Shown here one piece after another: positions 1 to 15,172 of a stretch of DNA of 64,000 nt. Under the pieces are notes generated by a model. That model saw only the letters and a list, made by a program, of their open reading frames with translations, had not been told where the DNA came from and searched no databases. Source of the DNA: Monocercomonoides exilis (lineage: Eukaryota > Preaxostyla > Oxymonadida > Polymastigidae); the NCBI GenBank assembly GCA_001643675.2, contig LSRY02000004.1, forward strand, positions 1,783,501 to 1,847,500, read 5' to 3'. The stretch's first letter is position 1, and each line of letters opens with the position of its first letter. The position numbers were made by a program, and so were the translations under genes.

Positions 1-1
1 T

Positions 2-868
2 CTTGATCTGCGAGACTCGTTCTTCATGCTGCTGCATGGGAGGAACAAGACGAAGGAGATGCCAATTGGGAGTGTGGAGGAGCGGGAGGTGACAGGAGCA
101 CAGGTGCTGTTCTGGGTGGCGAATCTTGCTCTGCACTCGTTCGATGAGATGAGCAATCCTCTCTCGTCTCTGGAGAATCTGAGTCCGCACATTGTGCTGT
201 TCTCGGAGCACATGGACATTGCCATTGCGCTCCACTCAGACTGCTCCTCTTCGTCAGAGGATTCGGACTCATCGTCGATCTCTTCGCTGAGCATTGTTTC
301 GTCTTCCTCATCGAATGTTTCAGTGATGAGCGAGAGGTTCACCGACTCGCCACCGCCCTCGTCAGCGTTTGAGGACTGTGAAGACAACCGGGATGAGTGC
401 AAGCGGTGGAAGGCGCCGGAGCTGCTGATGAACAGGAAGATGTGTGCGACAAAGCAGTCGGTTGCGTTCTCGATTGGGATGATGCTGTGGGAGTGTGTGA
501 CGCTGGAGATCCCGTTTGGGGAGTATGAGGCGGGGATAGCAGGAGACAAGATTGTGAAGGGGGAGCGTCCTCGGCTGGATGTGGTGGAGAACACAACATA
601 TGGGAAGCTGATTGGTGTGTGCCTTTCGCCTGGATGGGAGGGGAGGCCGATGCTGAGCGAGCTGAAAAAGGAGTTTTTTGCGCATTTTCCAGCAGAGGCG
701 AAGATGCTCACAGTGTCAGATGCGATTGACCTGGAAGAAGAGGAAGGTGGGAAAAATGAACACAGCGGGAGAGAGGAAAGCATCATTATTGATGATGGGG
801 ACAATGGAAATGACGTTGGGGATGGTGATGAAGGGGAAGGAGAAGACGCGAAAACAACAAGGCGGTGA
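2..868 (+). CDS. C-terminal degenerate protein-kinase domain (5' partial)
   Basis: The frame is open to the left window edge, so the true start lies outside; 288 codons plus TGA are visible. The visible part resembles the C-lobe of a tyrosine-kinase-like domain. KRWKAPELL sits where the APE motif belongs, SVAFSIGMMLWECVTLEIPFG matches helix F with the substrate-lobe W-E and PFG, and a region with the R of helix I (EGRPMLSELKKEFF) follows. The catalytic-loop position reads LSPHIVLF, and no HRD, DFG or metal-binding Asn is visible. An acidic serine run is inserted before the APE-like motif and an acidic tail follows the domain. In oxymonads, as I recall, such domains end large membrane proteins with beta-helix ectodomains; that upstream part is inference. 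It is probably a pseudokinase. Confidence 0.7.
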   Translation, partial: LDLRDSFFMLLHGRNKTKEMPIGSVEEREVTGAQVLFWVANLALHSFDEMSNPLSSLENLSPHIVLFSEHMDIAIALHSDCSSSSEDSDSSSISSLSIVSSSSSNVSVMSERFTDSPPPSSAFEDCEDNRDECKRWKAPELLMNRKMCATKQSVAFSIGMMLWECVTLEIPFGEYEAGIAGDKIVKGERPRLDVVENTTYGKLIGVCLSPGWEGRPMLSELKKEFFAHFPAEAKMLTVSDAIDLEEEEGGKNEHSGREESIIIDDGDNGNDVGDGDEGEGEDAKTTRR

Positions 869-1984
869 TTTCTGTGATGGATGAAAAAGAAAGCAACTTG
901 ATGCTTGTTTTGAAGAAAGATATTGTTTTTGATTTGTGAATGTTTTGTGATTTGTGTTGTGTTTATTCATTGTTATTCACAAATCAATGTTTTTCATTCA
1001 TTTTTCGTTTTTTGTTTTGAGTGTGTGTATGTATGTATTTTAACATTCAAATACTGTTTGTATAACATAGTTTTTTGCTTCTGTTTTTTGTTGAATTTGT
1101 CTTTTTTGTTTATTTTGAACAATTTATTCGTTGACAATTTCAGTTAATGAGAGCTGGTTGGAGGTTGTATCTCCAGATGTGTCATTTTTTGTGGGTGAGA
1201 ATCCTGCACCATTGCGTATGTTCTTCAGGGAATCAAAACTTGCCATTTTGCATGTTTCTGTCACTTTTTGTCACTTTTTTAGTTTTGTGAATCAACCAAC
1301 ACCTTTCAATTTTTTGTGTGATTAGAAGATGCCAAGGAGGATGATATGACTTTGATTTTTTCTTTTTTTTTCTGAGAAATGTTTGACTGGCAACGAAATC
1401 GAAAAGTTCTCTCCAAATCAACATGTTCACTGAGAACAATGAATGGGCATTGAGTCGAATATCTTCTGTCAAAATGTCCAAAATATGCTCAATTTTCTGC
1501 TCGGTTGTCAAGTTTTTCTTATGTTGAACAAAAAATGATTGACTTATCCTTCTGTGATCGTTAATATCTATTGAAACACAAAGAAAACCGAAAAAAAGAA
1601 ACATTAGTTTTCAGTCTTTGTATTGTTCCAATTCTTATTCATTTGTTTTGGAAAAAGGAAAGAATGGTTTTTCATAAATGAAACGAATTGTGTGTGGAGC
1701 AAAACAATTTAGAATCAATATGTTGGAGATCATTTTTGAACTCACAATGAACTGAGGCTGTTGATGACTTCAAAAATCCTTTTCCATGAAGATGTTTCTC
1801 GAAACATTTATGTTAGAAATGTTCTCGTTTTCACTATCACAAATCAGTTTATGAAAAGAAAAATATACACTTTAAAAAGTTCTTTTTCTCTTTTGGAATG
1901 AGCATTTTTGAAATAGTATTCATAATTAATTTTAAAAGCTATTAACAAGTTGAAAGAAATCTTTGAAAGTTATGTTCATTCATT
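869..1984. other. AT-rich intergenic stretch with one coding-like fragment
   Basis: This stretch follows the stop of the kinase-like gene and precedes the decayed transposon. It is mostly T- and A-rich with no RNA gene that I can recognise. The only coding-like piece is a minus-strand frame near 1233-1604, listed separately. Confidence 0.5.
1233..1604 (-). other. Orphan coding-like fragment, unrecognised
   Basis: A 123-codon minus-strand frame whose middle has amphipathic, protein-like composition (TTEQKIEHILDILTEDIR and IWRELFDFVASQTF). Upstream of that part, near 1568-1575, there is a pyrimidine-rich stretch ending in TTTCAATAG, which resembles a 3' splice site. The fragment could be an exon of an uncharacterised gene or the remnant of one. 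No upstream exon could be joined with confidence, and no family is recognised. Confidence 0.2.
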
Positions 1985-3392
1985 CAAACATTTGGTATAA
2001 GTGCACGATATGGGATTTTTCAAAACTCCTTAAAACATATTAATTTGTAATTAACATGATTACTAATCATCATTATTCATATTAAAAATTATCGGAAATG
2101 TGTGTGGATGAAAAATGAAAAATATAAAAAAAATAAAAAAAAATTTGTTATTGGTTCATAATCTGAAGTTTTTTCTTCTTATGTCTCGAGACCTGACGAT
2201 TCTTCCTTAGTTTCTTCATCTCCCAAAATATCTTCAACATGAGGGATTTCTGAATCTTCAACTTCGACTTCCTCTTCCGCAAGATCTTCTGCTGGCTTTT
2301 CCATAGCTTTATTCTTAACGATAGTAGGTGAAATATCTTGAAAAATAAATTTCAAAGAAGTTTTTACCAGTAACATAGCTAAATAATCTACAACCAACGA
2401 TTTTTTCACCACAGTTAGAGGAAATGATTTGCACAATGTTCTTCACTAGCTCAAGGAAGTATTAGTGCATGCGCCTGTAATATTATCAACAAAATTTCTT
2501 TTATGGCAAACAGTTTTATGAGTTTTATCAAATTGATTCAAAGTGCAGAATGCTTTCTCCTTGTCGCTCATAATTGTTGTTCGAAGCCGAGTTGTTTCTA
2601 TTTGATTGGAAGAAGAGTTCATCTCTTTCTGAAAGGCGCAACTTTCACAAAACGAGTACCAGCTCCACTTTCCTTCAACCTCTCAACCCCACCAAATATC
2701 TAAATTTGTTCCTTTCTTCTTACCATCTTATATTTTCTTCTCCTCCACACAGCCTCATCAATTTCAACCACTTTTCCTTCTCCTCCTATAGGGTTTTGAT
2801 GCAAATTCCAAATTTCCATGTGGGAAACTCTGACTATGCAACACCTAAATCCAACAGTTTTTCAATCCACTCCCAGCATTTTCGAAATGAACTTTATTTT
2901 TGTGCATCCCCAATAATACAAAATGGTTCTAAAAATCTTTTCCAACCCTAATTTATTCCCAGAGAAAACTGTTTCATCATAAACAGATTTCTATCTATTA
3001 CATTTTGAAAAGCACAAATATCTGCAAAACTTTTTTCTTTCAAGAATAATCATTTTTCTTCTGCAAAGGATGCAAATTTTCGCTTCGTTTTTCAGAACAT
3101 TCTCGTAAAACCACCTCCACGCTCCGTCTTCGTCTGTGAAAACAATATCCAACTGATGAGGCTTAATTATCTGAAGATCCAGCATTGCCATTTCAATAAG
3201 TCAATTTTTATCACAACCCATAACAACAAAAAATTGACATTTTTAAAAAAATATTTGAAAGTTTTAATTATGGATTTCCGATGATTATAAACATGAATAA
3301 TGATGATTTATTATCATATTAATTATATAAAAATATGATTCAAGAAGTTATGAAAACTCCCATATCATTCCCATATGCCAAACATTCATGCA
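1985..3392 (-). mobile_element. Decayed Merlin/IS1595-type DNA transposon
   Basis: A broken transposase gene (2179-3191, minus) sits between two diverged inverted sequences. The left one, about 1985-2025, contains TTTGGTATAAG followed by GATATGGGATTTTTC. The reverse complement of the right one, about 3351-3392, contains TTTGGCATATGGG followed by GATATGGGAGTTTTC. Spacing and orientation fit terminal inverted repeats of a roughly 1.4-kb element. Merlin elements typically carry terminal repeats and an IS1016/IS1595-like transposase. The exact ends and target duplication could not be fixed. Confidence 0.55.
2179..3191 (-). pseudogene. IS1595/ISXO2-like (Merlin) transposase pseudogene
   Basis: Read on the minus strand and followed across frames, this region gives the diagnostic order of an ISXO2-like transposase. 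First comes an N-terminal cysteine cluster (CILCRR...CRYLCFSKC). The core signature IGGEGKVVEIDEAVWRRRKY contains the first acidic residue. Later blocks are FGGVER, TTIMSDKEKAF with the second acidic residue, and FVDNITGACTNT near the third. An acidic tail (EEEVEVEDSE) ends in TAA/TGA-type termination at 2179. At least three in-frame stops, for example TAG just after KCNR at about 2993, and several frame changes, one near an A-run at about 2401, show that it is dead. I first read the frame change near 2370 as a 31-nt intron, but the family frame continues without it. Confidence 0.75.
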
Positions 3393-4826
3393 TTCACACA
3401 GGTGTGAATTATTTTATTCTTGAAATCATATTTTTTGAATCAAAATTTTCTGTGCGAAAATATGACATGAATATTCGTTATTGAACTCAGAATTGACAAG
3501 ATTAGAATGACAGATAACTTTGTTATCTATTCATCACAAATAATAACTTTTGAAACAATTGTTACACATGAAACAGTTGATTGAATTATCTCGTGAATGA
3601 TGAAAAACAATTCAATTATTAACACAACGAAAAAAGATATTATTTCTAATATAATTATTACCAACCACACATTTTCACACGCACACATACATTTTGAACA
3701 GGGTGATTATTTTTGAAAACATATTTTTTCAATCATAATTCAAGGTTCAAAAATATATCTTGAATATTTTTAAATAAAAATTGAAAAGTGAAAAGGCTTA
3801 TTTGAGACATTTTTATTTTTAATTCTGTTTCAACATTTGTTTTCAAAACAATTGTTAGGAATTTTTTCATTTGAATACATAACTCTCCCCAAATACAAAC
3901 AACCTTTTAAAAAACAACACCCAGAAACAAGATACAATTTCAAAAATTATCACTCATCTACATGGGACAAAATATGTTGCTTTATGAATTTTGTTCCATT
4001 CTTCTCAAACAAATATTTTTCTCAATTAAAAAATGTTTCTGTAATTATTTGCATTGATATGGTTGATTTATAATGAAATGATTGGAGAAAAAGTTTGGAA
4101 CAAATCTCAGTTTTTTTCATAAATGAAAGAATTCTGTCCCATATTTTTCTTTTCAATGTTTAATCCTTTCTTTATTATTTCAATTCTTAATCTTTTATTC
4201 GTGAAAAATATCATTCATATTAAAAAAGAAAAGATTTATTTGAATCACATAAAACAAAATGGAAATATCATGAGAAAATGAAAAAAAAAGACCAAATTTG
4301 CAACAAATAAATTTATAGAAAAATGGAGTTCTTTTTTATTAAAAAATTTCTGATTTAACATACACATGCATATTGTCATTCTTAAATTTTCTAATTGAAA
4401 CAAATGCAACTAAAATGAAAAAAAATCGAAAACACGAACCATTCAATTTTCACACATTAAAAAATTCTTTCAGACGTACTCAGTATATGTGCTCCGTCCT
4501 CCAATAATTGTGAGACTTTTATAATTGAATGTCAAAAGATCAGTTTTACCTTAAGAAATTAATATTGATTTCTTTTTTTCTTTATATTCGCACAAAGACT
4601 TTGCTCAGTTGATTATTTTAGCATTCAAAAATAATAAAAACTTCATCATTTTAGAATTAAAAACAAAAGAGGGCTTTATTTTTTTATTTTTCAAGTGATT
4701 CTTGCAACAGTCATTTACTGTTTTCAACGCAGGTACAGTTGAAACAAACCTCACGTTTTTTTGTAAAAAGTGAATGACTCATTAGGGGTAAACTGACAAA
4801 AGAATTTTCAACAGATTCGATTGTTA
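3393..4826. other. Long AT-rich intergenic region
   Basis: No convincing gene. The stretches near 3405-3470 and 3690-3760 resemble each other (both contain ATATTTTTTNAATCA-like sequence after a CACAC-rich motif), suggesting an old local duplication. A 78-codon frame near 3837-4073 has the composition expected by chance in AT-rich DNA. Confidence 0.5.
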
Positions 4827-6860
4827 ATGGCTGAATTTAAATTTACTTTTCCTGCATCGTTTATCAATTGCGAAATGCCAAATAGCAATACTGATGAAAA
4901 TTGTCCACTCAAATCATATATTTTGAGAAGTGATATTTATTTAACGGAGAAGCCATCGTTCGTGACCGAATCATCATCCCTTCCATTTGTTCTTCATAAC
5001 AATGATAAAAATATTCAAAATTTAAAGGAAAATATGCAGAAAAAAACGAAGGCATTCACAAACGAAAGTACAACAAATGTTTTAGGTGATACATCCGATT
5101 ATTCTCATTTTTCTTGCTCAACCGGAAAAAACTGGTTTCGCTTTCCTGATAAACTTTTATTGAATGAAAGCCACAGAAGAACATCAAGCTTACCTACTGC
5201 GGATTCATTCGGCTCTATCTATTGCAATGAAACGGGATCATCAATGGACATTATTCGAGATGAGAAAACAAAGATTAATTATGAGTGTTTGCTAAAGAGA
5301 TCTGAAACAGAATATTTCGACAGTTATCCAACTACTGAAGACTTTAAATTCGAAATGAAATATAAAAAGGAAAAATTATCAAGTCCCGATGAAAAAAATG
5401 AGAAAATTTGCGAGAGGATTACATGCAATCCAAGCGGCATTGCGATCGATTCGGTACTTAAGTCCAATTTTGCTGAAAATAAATTTGTTAATAATATCAA
5501 AACTTGTCCTTCAAATCAACATTCTCATGAAGACTCAGTGGATATTGATTCATCCGACTTTCTTATCAGAAAAAGGTGTTTTATTGATCAATTAGATGAA
5601 GGAACAAGAATGGATGGAAAAAGATACGAAACAGCGCAAAATGAGAGTTATGACTCATGCTCAGAATTCTGCAATGATTTGCATTTGACAGAATATTTGA
5701 GATTTAGGATTCCTTCGTCAAGTAGACAAGAAATAATCTGGTTCAGAGCAAACTTACTTCGAAAGTTGCCACCACTTCCAACATTGCTAGAAAAAAAGAT
5801 ATCAGCAAGGAGTGAAGAAGGCAATGAAAGCGATGCTTACAGTTTCTGTGAAAATGAAGGCAGAACCCAAAAAATAAGGTCTAAAGATTTAAGAACGTAT
5901 TTGAAATACGCAGGCTCACTTGGTTTGAGCGATGAGATACAGACAGCTGTGAGACTTGAGCTTCGAGAGAGAGAAGCAGAAAATAGAAAGCAAAGGGAGC
6001 ATTTGCTTTTGGAGGATTTCAATTTCAAAAAGAAAGTGCGCAATTATTCACAAACATATATGCATTCGCTTTTAAATGCCCAACAGAATGAAGCTTTTCA
6101 AACACATCCGAAAGAAATGACTCAAGAATTGTGCTTCAATGAACATATTTCTGAAAAACGAAATGCAGATTCCTTTGATTCAGAGTTGAATGAGGCAGAG
6201 AATAACATTAATCTCTATTCTTCATCTTGCTTGAATACTGATACATTTCTGTACAAAACAGAAGAAACGACCCCATTTCCGTTCAGTTCTATGCCTCGTT
6301 CTTTGAATATGAACTCAGACAAATTTGAAGAAAGTTCAACGAACAACAATTTACGTAACTTATGTTTTTCTGTTTCGCAAAAAAGAGTTGTTTCTCCATT
6401 TGATGATTGCTTGAAATATTCAACAACGTTAAATGATTGTGAACCGTTTCAACGCTTCTTAACTGATAATACCTGCCAAAGATTTAATTCAAACAAACAA
6501 ATGTTTAACAGTAAATTTGATTTCAATGATAATGAATCAAATTCTCCTGAGCCGGATCTCTCCAACAAATGCTTTATTTCATTATTTAACATCATTTCGC
6601 TGCTGCCCCATTCTTCTTTCAGAGCGTCGCTTCTGTCTCGCGAAAGGAAGAAAAAACAACAACAGTTCCGCAACACAATCAGTTTGAAGCGGAAACGCAT
6701 GTTTGGAAAGACTCCGATTCTTGTTCGCTTTTTGGCACCGTTTGATGAGATTGTGCATCTCAAGCAGTTCAAAAAAAGAAATCAGCATCCGATACGGTCT
6801 GTGCTGGTGAAGCCGATGGATGTGCCTTCTGAAGACGGAGAAGATTTCCAGACTGTCTGA
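4827..6860 (+). CDS. Hypothetical 677-residue protein, unrecognised
   Basis: A single uninterrupted frame from ATG at 4827 (MAEFKFTF) to TGA at 6860. The frame opens slightly upstream after a TTTTCAACAG sequence at 4805-4814 that could be a 3' splice site, so a short upstream exon is possible. The protein is hydrophilic, rich in Ser, Asn, Glu and Lys, and has no signal peptide or membrane segment. The most structured parts are a likely helical charged segment around residues 350-410 (LRTYLKYAGSLGL, then TAVRLELREREAENRKQREH) and a basic C-terminal segment (SRERKKKQQQ, SLKRKRMFGK) that could bind nucleic acid or serve for nuclear import. I do not recognise the family. Its neighbours are a dead transposon upstream and a convergent kinase gene downstream. 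Confidence 0.75.
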   Translation: MAEFKFTFPASFINCEMPNSNTDENCPLKSYILRSDIYLTEKPSFVTESSSLPFVLHNNDKNIQNLKENMQKKTKAFTNESTTNVLGDTSDYSHFSCSTGKNWFRFPDKLLLNESHRRTSSLPTADSFGSIYCNETGSSMDIIRDEKTKINYECLLKRSETEYFDSYPTTEDFKFEMKYKKEKLSSPDEKNEKICERITCNPSGIAIDSVLKSNFAENKFVNNIKTCPSNQHSHEDSVDIDSSDFLIRKRCFIDQLDEGTRMDGKRYETAQNESYDSCSEFCNDLHLTEYLRFRIPSSSRQEIIWFRANLLRKLPPLPTLLEKKISARSEEGNESDAYSFCENEGRTQKIRSKDLRTYLKYAGSLGLSDEIQTAVRLELREREAENRKQREHLLLEDFNFKKKVRNYSQTYMHSLLNAQQNEAFQTHPKEMTQELCFNEHISEKRNADSFDSELNEAENNINLYSSSCLNTDTFLYKTEETTPFPFSSMPRSLNMNSDKFEESSTNNNLRNLCFSVSQKRVVSPFDDCLKYSTTLNDCEPFQRFLTDNTCQRFNSNKQMFNSKFDFNDNESNSPEPDLSNKCFISLFNIISLLPHSSFRASLLSRERKKKQQQFRNTISLKRKRMFGKTPILVRFLAPFDEIVHLKQFKKRNQHPIRSVLVKPMDVPSEDGEDFQTV

Positions 6861-7543
6861 TGTGTGTTTTGCTTCGATAATTCTTGTCTTTTCCAATTCA
6901 CAAGCAATTATTTGCACATTTCTTGCTTATTCTTTTGCTAATGAAAACATTAATTATTTTATTTTATTTTATTTTATTAATAAGTTTTGTAGAATTAAAA
7001 TGTTTCTTAAGATTTTTTGCGCTTCACAAGAATCGCGAGGTATTGCATTAATGATGATGATTATTAATAATTAAAATAAAGGCAGTGACTTTTATTTACA
7101 GTTTTCTTTGCAATTCATAATTTGATGAAAATCAAAGCAAACGTCGAAGCAAATAAAATGGAAGTAACCCAAATAATTCATTCACGCTTGGCATCTTTTC
7201 TTGTGAAATGAAGCGAAATGATTTTCTTTGGAAGTGAACAGCGGTACACAAATTGCAGACAATTTAATATTGACGTTGAATATGTTAAACACATTGTTTT
7301 TTTTTTTTAAAAAAAGAAGCAGATAAATAAAAGACCACTAACATCACAGCAATTGCAAAGGCATTAAAAATTATAAAAATTAAAAATCATATATTTTTTT
7401 AAAAATAAATGCAAACTATAATAATAACTTTAAGAAGAAAGGAGAAAGGGGAAAGGGGAAATGAGAAGAAAGAAGAAAAAAAGAGAGAGGGTATGTATGG
7501 AATAAATAAATATTCTGAATATCACAATAAAACAATCTATCGC
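6861..7543. other. Intergenic region between convergent genes
   Basis: AT-rich 3' flanks of the gene ending at 6860 (plus) and the kinase gene ending at 7544 (minus). Contains a run of TTTTA repeats near 6956-6977 and AATAAA-like sequences that could serve polyadenylation. No gene seen. Confidence 0.5.
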
Positions 7544-13606
<6,063 letters not shown>

Positions 13607-14402
13607 ATGATTAACAGCCAACCGCAAGCAGAAACCTTTGATTACGTTTTGTTTTACGTTGTATCATTTGCGATTATTTTTATCATGGTATAATTTTTGT
13701 TTGATTGAGCGTTTATATTTCTGTCAGTTCGCTGTATTTCTTCTTTCAGCAACAAGAGAAATGTATTATTTCTGGACTGGTGCAATGAGAACAACGCTTG
13801 TCCCATCTCGTCAAACAACTATACGAAGTCTCACGTCTCTTCCAAAATGGATGAAGGCGAATATAGCAAATTCCCTTCTTCAAAGCACATTTACAAAAGA
13901 AGTAAGCAAGCCTCCGCCTTCAGAATATCTTCAACCAGGTTGGTATATTTCTGATAATAGCCCAATGTATATGCTTCAATCACGATCTGAGGGAAGGACG
14001 ACTGTTGTATCATACGAGCATAAGGGACAATATGGAATGAAAGCCGTTGGTCTGACTTATGGTCGTTATAAGACTTTATTTAAGGAAGCGCTGGATATGA
14101 TTGAAGCTCATGCAATTCAGCTTTTTGGTTATGTTTGCAGAAGGAAGCGAAGCGAATCACCTTCAGACTATTTTAAACGTATTTCTGAGCTGTTAAGCCT
14201 ATCAGAAGAAAGTTATTTCGAATTGTCTGCAATGATGGAAAGTGCATTTTTTGGAATTGCAGATTGCGATGCCAACGAGTGGAAGAGATGCCTAGCACTT
14301 TCTAAACGCTTTATGCAGTTACTGCACAGGAAAAAACAAGTGATGATTATTAAGAAAAGAGAGCAAGTGGGAAATCACACAGAGAAAACTGTATTTGGAT
14401 GA
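13607..14402 (+). CDS. Unrecognised protein with N-terminal membrane anchor, two exons
   Basis: Proposed exons 13607-13687 and 13728-14402 give 251 residues. A 40-nt intron (GTATAA...CTGTCAG) keeps the frame and removes an in-frame TAA. The N-terminus (FDYVLFYVVSFAIIFIM, continuing FAVFLLSA) forms a long hydrophobic segment, so the protein is probably membrane-anchored. The rest is soluble, helical and basic near the end (HRKKQVMIIKKREQ). An aromatic-rich stretch, GWYISDNSPMYMLQSRSEG then YEHKGQYGMKAVGLTYGRY, suggests a small folded domain. I do not recognise the family. An alternative model starts at the ATG near 13762 (MYYFWTGAMRTT) and lacks the anchor. A longer intron starting at GTTTTG inside the first exon would also keep frame. 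Confidence 0.6.
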
Positions 14403-15172
14403 GCTTCAAAAGTTGTAGTGTAAACATCCAAAATACCATTTCACTCATTTCAATTGTTGAATTTCACTTCATTTATTTCATATCATTGTTACAAATTATT
14501 ATATTTTGAGTGGACTTAATTGAATTCATTTTTTTCAAGTAAGATTTGTGTTTTTTCGGGGATTTTTTGTTAACTGTTTTTGTCGTTTTGTTATTTTATT
14601 TTTTTCAATTAAAATATTTGTTTCTTATGGTTTGTATCTCACAAATTTTTATTTAGCATTTTTAAAATGAGTTGATCTTATTGATTTTATTCATTCAATG
14701 GAATACAACATTTGAATTAAGATTGAAAAAGAAATTTCAATATTTTAAGAATTGTCATAAAAATTAAAACATGAAATGAATTTATTTTTTAAAAAGAAAA
14801 GCTATGCAACCGAAAATAAAATATTAAAAACGATATGCTGATATGATTACAGCTTCATTTACAATATTTCTTCTTTCTGAACAAATCAAACATCTACAAA
14901 ACTTAAAATATCGACTAAAAAAACGAAAAAGATTCATTAAACAAAAGAATAAAATATTTTTTATAATTAAAAAATTGAAATTTGCAGACGGTTAGAGGTT
15001 CCGAATTCTTCAATCAAATTAAAATCTCACATAAACAGCCTCCACAATAGATACACAGCAAAATAAAAAAAAAAAAAAAACTAAACATACAAATTGACAA
15101 TAAAAAAATAAGAAAGGAGATTCTTATTCTTGCTTTTTTCATTCTGATGTTCAAGAAATTTTAATGGTGCCA
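14403..15172. other. Intergenic region between convergent genes
   Basis: 770 bases of AT-rich DNA between the 3' ends of the small membrane-anchored gene and the calcium-channel gene. Contains a poly-A run near 15063-15080. No gene, RNA or repeat recognised. Confidence 0.5.

Noticed and set aside
2340-2370. A 31-nt GT...AG intron in the Merlin-type pseudogene
   Set aside because: The family frame continues through it; the frame change is better explained by decay near the A-run at about 2401.
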